From assembly GCF_900094805.1 (NCBI RefSeq), contig NZ_FMAT01000004.1:1-64000 (forward strand): DNA of 64,000 nt. Reading direction: 5' to 3'. The notes below the pieces were generated by a model. It did not search any database and was not told where the DNA came from. It worked only from the letters and a program-made list of their open reading frames with translations. This document shows, piece by piece, positions 51,930-61,702 of the stretch. The position numbers were made by a program, and so were the translations under genes. The number at the start of each line of letters is the position of its first letter. Position 1 is the first letter of the stretch. Source of the stretch: Arthrobacter sp. NIO-1057 (GTDB lineage Bacteria; Actinomycetota; Actinomycetes; Actinomycetales; Micrococcaceae).

Positions 51930-52100
51930 ATGGGCAATCACTCCGTGTCGCTTGGCGGTTCGCCGTGGCAGAACGGTTTTATTGAGTCGTTTAATGCGCA
52001 GTTGCGTCGTGAACAGCTTTTCGGGGAAATCAGGTACGCTATGGCGGAAGCGAAGTATTTGGCTGATGAATGGAAAGACATTGACAATCATGGCGCGATG
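51930..52100 (+). pseudogene. IS3-type transposase fragment
   Basis: In one frame the translation reads GSPWQNGFIESFNAQLRREQ and GEIRYAMAEAKYLADEWKDI, the closing segment of IS3-family (rve-core) transposases, including the catalytic-Glu region. The frame then departs from the family. The N-terminal two-thirds and both inverted ends are missing, so it is a dead fragment. It lies just outside the start of the lipoprotein gene. Confidence 0.75.
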
Positions 52101-52184
52101 GCTAGTGCCGTCAGCGTTTATTTCACCTATTCCTTTTGCAACCCGTTCAAATAATCAACCAGATCCAAGAAGGCGAAATTGCTA

Positions 52185-52463
52185 ATGAGTACGGTATCGA
52201 AGAAGAAGATGGCGCCATGTCCAAGATGGACCATGATCATGTTGGCTCTTGTAATAGTGTCCATGCTGGCACTGGTTGATTGGAAAAATACGGGAGTCGC
52301 AAAGCCCCTTTGGATGTTCTTCCTGCCAATGGCATTCGGCATGGCAGGTAGCGTCGTCGCGGTCTCGAAAAAAGCCTACGGGTGGGCTCTTATTTCAGCG
52401 ATCTTCGGCATCGTTGCCGTTCAGATTATGAATGTTGTGATCACGCTTATTCAAGGCCCATAA
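52185..52463 (+). CDS. Small membrane protein
   Basis: This 92-residue protein of unknown family has a basic N-terminus (SKKKMAPCPRW) and three hydrophobic segments (about 18-34, 43-60, 66-88). ATG 52185 is chosen, with AAGAAGG about ten bases upstream; a TTG at 52179 is in frame. It is followed by a strong terminator. Confidence 0.6.
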   Translation: MSTVSKKKMAPCPRWTMIMLALVIVSMLALVDWKNTGVAKPLWMFFLPMAFGMAGSVVAVSKKAYGWALISAIFGIVAVQIMNVVITLIQGP

Positions 52464-52505
52464 GCAACCTGTCCTAACATTCTGGGATGCGTGCAACCAT
52501 GATTC

Positions 52506-52550
52506 CGTCGACAGCCGGTGTGACTTGGGCCGGCTGTCGACGTCTTCTTT
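52506..52550 (+). terminator. Strong terminator
   Basis: CGTCGACAGCCGG and CCGGCTGTCGACG are perfect 13-base arms with an 11-base loop, followed by a T-rich run. Confidence 0.85.
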
Positions 52551-52647
52551 ATATGTATCCTGAGGCCAGGGAATCCGATTTCTTGCTGTTGAGGATAAGC
52601 AGACCTCAGGTTCGATCGACCTCGTAATTCTTCACTTAATAACTCGG

Positions 52648-53886
52648 CTACCCCAATAAGGATGACAAGGCATCTGCCAAAGCCGCAGCACCTAACTCCG
52701 CGTCAGCATCTTCTACATATTCCTCAGGGGAGTGGGAGATTCCACTGGGGTTGCGAACAAAGATCATGGCCGTGGGTACGTGTCCGGCCAGCACTCCAGC
52801 ATCGTGGCCCGCCCCGGTGTCAAGTATCGGAGCGTTGGGTAGTGCCAGTCCAAGTTGCCCTGAAAGCTTTGCATCAAAACTCACCGTTGGGCTCAGCGAC
52901 TCCTGAGAGAATTCCAGCACACAGCCTTCCTCAGCCGCAATGAGCTGCGCCGAGTCGTGAATCTCTTGAACCACAGCGGCGGTGACCGCGTCATCTGGAT
53001 GACGCACGTCTAACCAGTAATCCACGCGCGAGGCGATGACGTTGGTTCCGCCTGGCACCGGTTGTAAACGGCCCACGGTAGCTCGGGCGTTGTCCCGCGC
53101 TCGGGCAATGTGCTGCACCGCGGCGATGCTCCGAGCCGCGGCGACCATCGGGTCTTTTCGGTCGGACATGAGTGTGGTTCCGGCATGGTTACCTTGTCCA
53201 CTCATGCTTAGCTTCCAGCGGCCGTGGCCGAGAATTGACCCGCCAATAGCTACGGGGTGATCTAGACCTGCCAGACCGAGTCCCTGCTCCACGTGCAATT
53301 CGACAAAGACCCCAATCTGTCCCAAGCGGCGGCGATCTGGGCCGATGTGGTGAGGATCGAGTCCATTTTTGATGGCAACGTCGGCAAAGCTGTTGCCGTC
53401 GGGATCTTTCAGGTTCAATGCCTTGTTTCGGTCGATGGCTCCGGTGAGCAGGCGCGAACCTAAACAAGCCACGCCAAATCGGGAGCCTTCTTCCTCCGGG
53501 AAAACCACAATGGCCATGGCGCGAGTGCGCACGAGATTGCGTGATCGCATCAAATCTAAGGCAATCAGTGCGCTGGCTACGCCCAAAGGACCGTCGAAGG
53601 GTCCGCCACCGGGAACTGAATCTAGATGGCTGCCGGTGACAACGGCGTTGGTGCGGATTCCGGTAGGCAGATCCCACCATGCCCACAGTGCGCCATTACC
53701 GTCTTCCTCAACGCTCAGTTGTCGTTTCGTGGCTTGTTCTATGAACCAGGTGCGCAAATCAATTTCGGCGCTGGAATACACCGGACGGGAGTAGCCACCC
53801 CGCAATTGGTCTTGACCGGTGCCGGCAATGCTGGACATGAGCTTGGTGACGGTTGTGGTGGGTAGGTCTAGGGGGATGTTGAGCAT
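52648..53886 (-). CDS. M20-family amidase (allantoate amidohydrolase / N-carbamoyl-amino acid hydrolase type)
   Basis: This 412-residue zinc-dependent amidohydrolase has family signatures TGSHLDSVPGGGPFDGPLGV (about 79-98), VFPEEEGSRFGVACLGSRLL (about 122-141), HVEQGLGL and TGAGHDAGVLAG (about 345-356). These hold the two metal centres and the carbamoyl substrate site. Such enzymes hydrolyse N-carbamoyl or ureido compounds. The gene follows the flavin oxidase gene by 32 bases on the same strand, and the pair is controlled by a divergent LysR. The substrate is unknown. Confidence 0.85.
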   Translation of the reverse strand: MLNIPLDLPTTTVTKLMSSIAGTGQDQLRGGYSRPVYSSAEIDLRTWFIEQATKRQLSVEEDGNGALWAWWDLPTGIRTNAVVTGSHLDSVPGGGPFDGPLGVASALIALDLMRSRNLVRTRAMAIVVFPEEEGSRFGVACLGSRLLTGAIDRNKALNLKDPDGNSFADVAIKNGLDPHHIGPDRRRLGQIGVFVELHVEQGLGLAGLDHPVAIGGSILGHGRWKLSMSGQGNHAGTTLMSDRKDPMVAAARSIAAVQHIARARDNARATVGRLQPVPGGTNVIASRVDYWLDVRHPDDAVTAAVVQEIHDSAQLIAAEEGCVLEFSQESLSPTVSFDAKLSGQLGLALPNAPILDTGAGHDAGVLAGHVPTAMIFVRNPSGISHSPEEYVEDADAELGAAALADALSSLLG

Positions 53887-53918
53887 GCGATTCTCCGACT
53901 AGTTTTCTGTTCGGTGTT

Positions 53919-55085
53919 CTAGGCCATGACTTTGGCGTGAGAGGCGAGTCGGAAGAGCTCCGGGGTTTCGCATGCTCCGGTGGCAAGATCCGCGGCGAGT
54001 GTGCCGAGCAAGGGTCCGAACTTTGCCCCATGTCCGGAGCAGGGCGAAAGGATGGTGATGCCATCAGCTTCGTCCATGATGAAATCTTCGGTAGGGGTTG
54101 AGCTGAAGATGCAGGTGGTTTCGGCGTAGGGAGTGGGGTCAAGTCCGGGAAGGTACTTTTTCACGTATTCGATTACGCGTTCGCGGTTGGCTGGGTCAAT
54201 CTGGCCATTTTGCTGGCTGGCCGTATCCATGCGGCGTCCGGCCATGTATTCGGCAACCTTCTGTCCACGGAAGTTGGCATCGCGCCCGCCTGGGAGGCCG
54301 TAGGACTTAATGGCAGGATCTTTGTGAATATAGGTCGGCCATGCCTGAATCGCCTCAGGGTTTTGGTCCCGGTAAGGGAAGTGGTAGGCATTCTCTTGGT
54401 AAACATCCATTGTGGGAACGCTGCGCACGAAGCCAGTGGGTAGTGGCAAGTTACCCAATAATTCTGGCAACCAGCCGCCTGCTGCCACGATGATTTTTGA
54501 TGCTAAATAGGTGCGTCCATCAGTGGAAATGACCTTGTATCCATTGACTGTTGCTTCCACGGAAGCAACTGGCCATTGTGTTTCTACCTGGGCCCCGTGT
54601 GCCTTGGCCTGCGCCACCATTGCCTGAACGGAGCGTTCTGCGTCCAGTACACCGGCACCTGGGTGCCAGAGAACTTCGGTATCAAAGTTGATGCCGTTAA
54701 AACGGTTGCGAGCTTCAGCCGCGGAGAGCAACTCGTGTTCCACCCCTGCGTTCTCGAGAATTCCTGCGAGTTGACGAGGGTTGCGTAAAGGGCCGTAGTC
54801 CGCAGAGCCGCAAGGGTTGATGAGCTGGCTACCGCTGGCTTCTTCAAGCTCAACCCATGCTTTACGTGCCTGAACCACCAGATCGGTGTAGAGCTGGTTG
54901 GGGTAGGCGTAGCGGAAGATGCGCGCTGAACCATGTGAACTGGCATCATCCGCTGCAGGGACTTTGCGCTCAAGCAGGGCAACTTCATGTCCGCGCTGAG
55001 CCAGTCGCCATGCTGCCGAAGAACCGGCAAGGCCTGCTCCAATAACGACATATTCTGCGGAAGGTGACTGGGATGAAGTGCTCAT
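53919..55085 (-). CDS. Monomeric sarcosine oxidase / N-methyltryptophan oxidase-like flavoenzyme
   Basis: The 388-residue DAO-family flavoprotein has an N-terminal FAD-binding motif VIGAGLAGSSAAWRLAQRGH (about 11-30). It has a Cys for covalent FAD attachment, about residue 325 in TTCIFSSTPTEDF, and the SGHGAKFGPLLG segment that closes the flavin site. It oxidises secondary or tertiary amino acids such as sarcosine, N-methyl amino acids or betaine-like substrates, making H2O2. It is the first gene of a two-gene unit with the M20 hydrolase, divergent from a LysR gene. Confidence 0.9.
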   Translation of the reverse strand: MSTSSQSPSAEYVVIGAGLAGSSAAWRLAQRGHEVALLERKVPAADDASSHGSARIFRYAYPNQLYTDLVVQARKAWVELEEASGSQLINPCGSADYGPLRNPRQLAGILENAGVEHELLSAAEARNRFNGINFDTEVLWHPGAGVLDAERSVQAMVAQAKAHGAQVETQWPVASVEATVNGYKVISTDGRTYLASKIIVAAGGWLPELLGNLPLPTGFVRSVPTMDVYQENAYHFPYRDQNPEAIQAWPTYIHKDPAIKSYGLPGGRDANFRGQKVAEYMAGRRMDTASQQNGQIDPANRERVIEYVKKYLPGLDPTPYAETTCIFSSTPTEDFIMDEADGITILSPCSGHGAKFGPLLGTLAADLATGACETPELFRLASHAKVMA

Positions 55086-55202
55086 GGTTTGCTCCTGGTT
55101 TGGGCATTTGTGTTGTTCTACCTCTAGTAACCCATGAATATTATTAAGCAGTCCAATACATTTTTCCTCGATATTATTAGCTTTTATGCAAAAATAGGGT
55201 GC

Positions 55203-56084
55203 ATGGAACTACGCCACCTCCACTACTTCCTTGTTGTTGCTGAGCATTTGCATTTCGGCCGAGCGGCCGAAGAACTTCGCATGTCTCAACCGCCACTGAC
55301 CGTGGCCGTGAAAAAACTAGAGCAAGAGTTGGGCGTACAACTTTTTGACCGTACGACCCGTAGCGTGATCCTCACTCCGGCAGGTCGAATGTACCTAGAT
55401 CGCATTAAGCCATTGCTGGCAGATTTGGATAAGGCTAACCAGGAACTTACCGAAGCGGGACTAGGGCTACGTGGTCGACTCAACGTTGGATTCGTGAGTT
55501 CTGCAAGTTATGCCACGATGCCCTCGGCATTGCGTCGGTTCCGCGAGCTGAGGCCCAACGTGGAGCTGGTGCTGCACCCGCTGACAACGGATGAGCAGAT
55601 TGAAAGGCTCCTGGAAAACAATCTTGACCTCGGGATTCTGCGCGACCCAACGCGTGTTCCGGGGGTTGAGCTACAAGAAATCCATGCGGAACCGCTGGTG
55701 GTGGCACTTCCAGCTGGCCACCGGTTGAGCGCAAACGAGCAGATTGCTACGGAAGATTTGGCTGATGAGGATTTTGTCCTCTTCCCTTTTAAGTACATGA
55801 GTGGTTTCTACTCTTTGGTGCACTCATTATTTGATGGGCGTACCCCGCCGCGGATCGTGGAGCGGGCCATTCATCAGGAGACCATTCTTGGGCTCGTTGC
55901 TGCAGGGCTGGGCGTATCAATCTTGCCTGCCTCGGTGTCACGTTTTCAGATGCCTGAAGTGTCGTTCCACCCGTTGGTCGGCGAGCCAAAGACCAGACTC
56001 TACGCGGGCATGGGTGCCTCAAATCCAGCGGCTCAAACATTTTTGCAATGCCTGCTTGAGGCGGAGCTTCAGGCACAAAATTAA
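55203..56084 (+). CDS. LysR-family regulator of the sarcosine-oxidase-like locus
   Basis: The 293-residue LysR regulator starts with the HTH MELRHLHYFLVVAEHLHFGR (1-20), then AAEELRMSQPPLTVAVKKLE. An effector-binding domain begins near residue 90 (LNVGFVSSASYATMPSALRR; LGILRDPTRVPGVELQEI). ATG 55203 is used; an upstream ATG at 55134 adds 23 residues with no ribosome site. It is transcribed away from the amidase/oxidase pair and probably controls it in response to the substrate. Confidence 0.92.
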   Translation: MELRHLHYFLVVAEHLHFGRAAEELRMSQPPLTVAVKKLEQELGVQLFDRTTRSVILTPAGRMYLDRIKPLLADLDKANQELTEAGLGLRGRLNVGFVSSASYATMPSALRRFRELRPNVELVLHPLTTDEQIERLLENNLDLGILRDPTRVPGVELQEIHAEPLVVALPAGHRLSANEQIATEDLADEDFVLFPFKYMSGFYSLVHSLFDGRTPPRIVERAIHQETILGLVAAGLGVSILPASVSRFQMPEVSFHPLVGEPKTRLYAGMGASNPAAQTFLQCLLEAELQAQN

Positions 56085-56085
56085 C

Positions 56086-56137
56086 TAGACAGATCGGTAT
56101 AACTTGCATAATCTCTTAACTTAGACAGATCGGTCTA
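56086..56137. promoter_or_regulatory. Tandem TetR operators flanking a promoter
   Basis: TAGACAGATCGGTATA (56086-56101) and TAGACAGATCGGTCTA (56122-56137) are near-identical, 36 bases apart. Both contain a TAGAC...GGTCTA-like dyad. A CATAAT (-10 like, 56107-56112) lies between, so repressor binding would block the promoter of the following TetR gene. Confidence 0.75.
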
Positions 56138-56150
56138 GTTTGGAGTTTTC

Positions 56151-56720
56151 ATGGCACCTCGTATCGCCGCCCGCACCAAACTACTTGACGCGGCCGCCCA
56201 GCTCTTTTATGCCGAGGGGATCTCGGCTACCGGGATCGATGCGGTGATCGCCAAGGCCGGCGTGGCCAAAATGAGCCTCTATAACAACTTCGAATCCAAG
56301 ACCGGTTTGGTGATGGCCTATCTGGAAGCGCGACACCAAGAATGGTCAGGGCTTTATCAAGCGCGCCTAGAAAAGGCAGGAGACGGGGCTGACGGTGTAC
56401 TTGCCGTGGTGGACGCCTATATCGATCACGCAGAAGCTGGCTATGAACATGGTTTCCGTGGTTGTGGGTTGCTCAACGCCGCTGCTGAATTGCCCGCAGG
56501 GGACCCCGGGCGTTCCATCGTCGCCGCTCACAAACTCCAAGTAGAACAGTTGCTTGCCGGTCACCTGGCATCCATGACGACGAAAAAGCAGGCCGAAGCG
56601 CTGGCAGGACAAATATCTTTCCTGCTCGAAGGTGCAATTTCGCGTGCCGGCTTAGAAGGAAATAGCGCGTTGCTTTTGCGTGCACGGGCAATGATCAGTG
56701 ACATAGTTAAAGCGCTGTGA
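56151..56720 (+). CDS. TetR-family regulator with duplicated operators
   Basis: The 189-residue protein has a TetR HTH (about 10-52): LLDAAAQLFYAEGISATGID, then AVIAKAGVAKMSLYNNFESK. The C-terminal domain is of the TetR_C_16-like group, with RGCGLLNAAAELPAGDPGRS and Cys-containing segment. The promoter upstream is bracketed by two operators, so it is autoregulated. It overlaps the EamA gene in GTGA and probably controls that exporter. Confidence 0.92.
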   Translation: MAPRIAARTKLLDAAAQLFYAEGISATGIDAVIAKAGVAKMSLYNNFESKTGLVMAYLEARHQEWSGLYQARLEKAGDGADGVLAVVDAYIDHAEAGYEHGFRGCGLLNAAAELPAGDPGRSIVAAHKLQVEQLLAGHLASMTTKKQAEALAGQISFLLEGAISRAGLEGNSALLLRARAMISDIVKAL

Positions 56721-57718
56721 GCGGTAAAGGTCAAAGCGGTATGGGCGGTGCCATTGGCCTCCTGTTGATCGCCTCCATTCTCTGGGGGACTACCGGCACC
56801 GTGGCCGCTCAAGCGCCCGAGGTATCGCCTCTTGCTATTGGCGCAGCATCACTGGGAATCGGTGGATTGCTGCAGTGTGTTGTCGGAGCGCGCTCGGTGT
56901 GGAGCCACCGCGATGCACTGGTCAAAAACAAGGGCATGGTGTTGTTTGGTGGGGTAAACGTCATGATTTATCCACTGGCCTTCTACAGCTCAATGTCCTT
57001 AGGTGGAGTTGCGCTGGGCACCGTGATCTCCTTGGGCACGGCTCCACTTTTTTCTGGGATTCTCGAACGAGTCGCCGATGGCGCGCGGTTGACGTTGCGT
57101 TGGTACTTCGCAGCGACCTTAGGAATTCTGGGTAGTACCTTGCTGGGGTTCTCCTGTGCTACGGAAGCCAGCGGTAATGGTTCTGGGGTGGTAGCAGGAT
57201 GTTTGCTTGGGCTTGTCGCAGGCGCTAGTTATGCCTGTTATTCATGGGCTACCGGACGATTGATGCAGGTGGGAATTGCCCGACAAAGCGCAGTGGGTGC
57301 TGTCTTTGGGGGTGGTGGCCTGTTACTGATGCCGGTGTTGTTCTTCACCGGAGCTCCATTGCTATCCAGTGCGCAGAACTTGATGGTGGCCGGCTACCTC
57401 GCATTGGTCCCAATGTTCCTAGGCTATCTCTGCTTTGGGATAGCCCTGGCTAAGGTGCCGGCGAGTACCGCCACCACCGTGACCCTGAGTGAACCCGCCG
57501 TTGCTGCTGCGCTGGCCGTTGGGCTGCTCAATGAACGGTTGGGTGTCATGGGGTGGATAGGCATGGCGCTGATTGCGGCGGCGCTTCTGATCCTCATGGT
57601 ACGAGATCCACGGAATGATCGGGTCTTAGCTTCGGTTGCTACGCACCAAATACCTTGCGATCAAGGAACTCGTTGCGGAATTTGCCAGCCGGATCCAAAC
57701 GCTGAGTTAGCTCGATGA
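56717..57718 (+). CDS. EamA/DMT-family transporter
   Basis: The 333-residue membrane protein has ten hydrophobic segments and the two EamA halves, each with a glycine-rich pattern: ASILWGTTGTVAAQAPEVSP (about 16-35) and AVFGGGGLLLMPVLFFTGAP (about 195-214). It is probably an exporter of small metabolites. GTG 56717 overlaps the TetR stop. The last 27 codons overlap the 3' end of the convergent alditol oxidase gene by 80 bases; the C-terminal residues after RDPRNDRV are Cys-rich and may be an extension caused by a lost stop codon. Confidence 0.88.
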   Translation: MSGKGQSGMGGAIGLLLIASILWGTTGTVAAQAPEVSPLAIGAASLGIGGLLQCVVGARSVWSHRDALVKNKGMVLFGGVNVMIYPLAFYSSMSLGGVALGTVISLGTAPLFSGILERVADGARLTLRWYFAATLGILGSTLLGFSCATEASGNGSGVVAGCLLGLVAGASYACYSWATGRLMQVGIARQSAVGAVFGGGGLLLMPVLFFTGAPLLSSAQNLMVAGYLALVPMFLGYLCFGIALAKVPASTATTVTLSEPAVAAALAVGLLNERLGVMGWIGMALIAAALLILMVRDPRNDRVLASVATHQIPCDQGTRCGICQPDPNAELAR

Positions 57719-58907
57719 AATCGGTGAACTTCGGATACAGCGCTTCCAACTCGGTCGCAGTGGCAGCAAAGAGCTTGCCCCAGTGCGGACGAGCCGAGAA
57801 GGGCGCCAGGGCAGATTCAAGCTCTGGCAAAATGGCTTCGACCGCTGGTTGTTGTGGCTTCCACGTAAAGTGCAGCGCAATGCCATCGCGTCCATAGTTG
57901 CCGCTGAGCCACAACTCATCGGCGGCAATGGTCCGCACCTCAGCCACCAGCAATAACGGGGTGATCACCGAGGACAGCTCGCGCATCGCGATAATGGCTT
58001 GAACAGCGTATTCACGCGGAACCAAATATTCGGTCTGCAACTCATCACCGGCACTGGGCATGAAGTCCATGCGGAAATGGGAGAGCCGATCGGACCAAGG
58101 CCCGGCCACCCCGAGCTGTTCGTTGCAGATCGCGCCATCGGCTCCGGGCAATGGGTGCATCGGAGCGATCGCCGCCAGACCGCCAAATTTTCCCTGATCA
58201 ATATCATCGAGAAGGGCATCACCAACACGACGCTTGAGCCATGTTTGGCCCACCAAGTCCCCGCTCCAATCGGTGAACAGGCTGACGCTGTAGGCGGAAG
58301 CCTGGATTCCATCAAAGCTGTCCAGAACTTTGTCCCAGGACAGCTGCTCATACACGGTCTGTTGCACATCAAAGCTCGGAACGATATCCAAGGTCAGATG
58401 AGTGATCACGCCTAGCGCACCAAGGGACACTACATAGCCGTTGAATTCCGGATCGTTTCGATTGACCGAGAGCTGCGAGCCATCGGCCAGCACGAGCTCG
58501 ACTGCGCTGACTGCGGTTGCCAGGTTGCCGTGGGCTTCGCCCGAGCCATGGGTGCCAGTGGATACCGCGCCGGCCACCGAAATATGCGGCAGGGAAGCCA
58601 GATTGTGCAGCGCAAAACCGGCGGCGTGCAGCGCATCGGCCAGCGCGCCATAGGTGATTCCGCCACTGACGCGCACGTTCATGGCCTGCGCATCGATATC
58701 AATGACTTGGGGCATCTTGGCCAGTGAGATCATGGTTTCGCTGGTATCGGCAATGTCATTAAATGAATGGCGGGAACCGAGCACGCGCACCTTGCTGGCG
58801 GCGCGAACCTGTTCCTGCAGTTGCTCCATGCTGGTGGGGTACAGCAGTTCGCTGGCCCGGTACTCAAGGTTTCCAGCCCAGTTGAGTTCCTTGGTCTCTA
58901 GCTCCAC
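57639..58907 (-). CDS. Alditol (xylitol) oxidase, FAD-dependent
   Basis: The 422-residue VAO-family flavoprotein of the alditol oxidase/D-arabinono-lactone oxidase group is near AldO in length. The PCMH FAD domain has the His for covalent flavin as His47 in VLGSRHSFNDIADT, and SVAGAVSTGTHGSGEAHGNL (about 110-129) follows. Its C-terminal ALO domain is ended by LDPAGKFRNEFLD. AldO-type enzymes oxidise xylitol, sorbitol or arabitol at C1 to the aldose and H2O2. In the xylA-xylB operon this would make D-xylose from xylitol. It starts nine bases after the xylB stop. Confidence 0.9.
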   Translation of the reverse strand: MELETKELNWAGNLEYRASELLYPTSMEQLQEQVRAASKVRVLGSRHSFNDIADTSETMISLAKMPQVIDIDAQAMNVRVSGGITYGALADALHAAGFALHNLASLPHISVAGAVSTGTHGSGEAHGNLATAVSAVELVLADGSQLSVNRNDPEFNGYVVSLGALGVITHLTLDIVPSFDVQQTVYEQLSWDKVLDSFDGIQASAYSVSLFTDWSGDLVGQTWLKRRVGDALLDDIDQGKFGGLAAIAPMHPLPGADGAICNEQLGVAGPWSDRLSHFRMDFMPSAGDELQTEYLVPREYAVQAIIAMRELSSVITPLLLVAEVRTIAADELWLSGNYGRDGIALHFTWKPQQPAVEAILPELESALAPFSARPHWGKLFAATATELEALYPKFTDFIELTQRLDPAGKFRNEFLDRKVFGA

Positions 58908-58916
58908 GGCAGATCC

Positions 58917-60344
58917 TTACTTCTCTAGCCACTGGCTGGAAACCAGCGAACGGTAGCGTTCCAAAACATGCGGTGTTGCTTCTGCCGTAGGGACTTCGGT
59001 GGAGTCCTGGGTCCACTGCGGGAATGTTCCGGCCAGCACACCGGCAGCTTGCCGTGCCGCGCCATCAGCCACATACTCGCCAGGGGCCGGAATGATAATC
59101 GGCAGGCCCAGGACCTGGGCTGCAATCTGCTGCACCGCTGTGGACTGTGCTCCGCCGCCCACCAAGATGATGCGCTGGGCTTGAACCCCTTGGGCCTCAA
59201 GCGCACGCAGCCCATCGGCTAGCGAGCAGATGATTGCTTCCACCGCGCTGCGAGCCAAGTTGGGTGCAGTGTAATTCGCACGGGTGATTCCGTGCAGCGA
59301 ACCCGTGGCATCTGGCAGGTTCGGGGTGCGCTCGCCGTCGAAGAAAGGGAGCAGGGTCAGGCCATTGGAGCCCGGGTTGGCTGACAGGGCGAGGTCATTG
59401 AGCTCTGTCAGGCTCACCTGCAACAGGTTGGCGGTGGCATCAAAAATTCGGGTGGCGTTTAAGGTGCACACCAGTGGGAGGTAGTTGCCGGTGGCATCGG
59501 CAAATCCGGCGACCAGTCCACTGGTGTCTGCGCTGGGAACATCGGCAACGGCGAAGACCGTGCCGGAAGTGCCCAGGGACATCACTACATCACCAACGGT
59601 GGCGTCAACCCCCAGTCCGGCGGCGGCGTTATCACCCGCGCCGGGACCGATCAGCGCGCCGGTGGCGGTGCGGCCGATGGATTCCAGCGGTCCCGCCACC
59701 GCAGGCAAAATCGGGGCGTGCCCCAGATGCTGTTCCAAGGCTTTGAGGTCATAGGATTTTTCGGCAGCCCGGTAGTACCCGGTGCCCGAGGCATCGGAGC
59801 GGTCGGTGCCTAGAGCGGCCAAGCCTTCGACACCGCTGCCCGGGCCATAACCGGCCAGACGCCAGGACAGCCAGTCGTGGGGCAGGCAGACCGCGGCGAC
59901 CTTGGCCGCGTTGTCCGGTTCATGGTCCTTGAGCCAACGTAGTTTGGCCAGGGTGATCGAGGAGACCGGAAGGGTGCCGGTACGCTGCGCCCAGTAGGCG
60001 GCGCCAGCCTCGCTGTCACCGTCGCCGGCCTCGGTGATGATGTCGCGGGCCGCCTGCGCGCTGCGGGTATCGTTCCACAGCAGCGCAGGGCGGATCACCG
60101 CACCGGTGGCATCCAGCACGACCATGCCATGCTGTTGCCCGCCCACCGAGATCGCAGCCACATCCTCCAGACCACCTGCCTGGGTAATCGCCTCTTGTAG
60201 AGCGCTCCACCAGAACTCCGGGTCCACTTCGGTGCCATCCGGGTGGCTGGCGCGTCCGGAGCGGATCAACGCTCCGGTGTCAGCGTCGCGGATGACAACC
60301 TTGCAGGACTGGGTGGAGGAGTCGATGCCGGCTACAAGCGTCAT
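58917..60344 (-). CDS. xylB: Xylulokinase (xylose locus copy)
   Basis: The 475-residue FGGY kinase has the xylulokinase signatures [53 protein letters not shown] and [20 protein letters not shown]. It phosphorylates D-xylulose produced by xylose isomerase encoded just upstream (38 bases). It is a paralogue of the kinase at 4856-6244, but is paired with xylA and not with a polyol dehydrogenase. It is the middle gene of the xylA-xylB-aldO operon. Confidence 0.95.
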   Translation of the reverse strand: MTLVAGIDSSTQSCKVVIRDADTGALIRSGRASHPDGTEVDPEFWWSALQEAITQAGGLEDVAAISVGGQQHGMVVLDATGAVIRPALLWNDTRSAQAARDIITEAGDGDSEAGAAYWAQRTGTLPVSSITLAKLRWLKDHEPDNAAKVAAVCLPHDWLSWRLAGYGPGSGVEGLAALGTDRSDASGTGYYRAAEKSYDLKALEQHLGHAPILPAVAGPLESIGRTATGALIGPGAGDNAAAGLGVDATVGDVVMSLGTSGTVFAVADVPSADTSGLVAGFADATGNYLPLVCTLNATRIFDATANLLQVSLTELNDLALSANPGSNGLTLLPFFDGERTPNLPDATGSLHGITRANYTAPNLARSAVEAIICSLADGLRALEAQGVQAQRIILVGGGAQSTAVQQIAAQVLGLPIIIPAPGEYVADGAARQAAGVLAGTFPQWTQDSTEVPTAEATPHVLERYRSLVSSQWLEK

Positions 60345-60382
60345 TGAGTGTGGCTGCTTTCTACGGTGGGTTCTGGCGGGGT

Positions 60383-61656
<1,274 letters not shown>

Positions 61657-61702
61657 TAGAGAGCAGTCCAAAAGCATTCCAGAAAATTTCCAAGGAGAGG
61701 CC

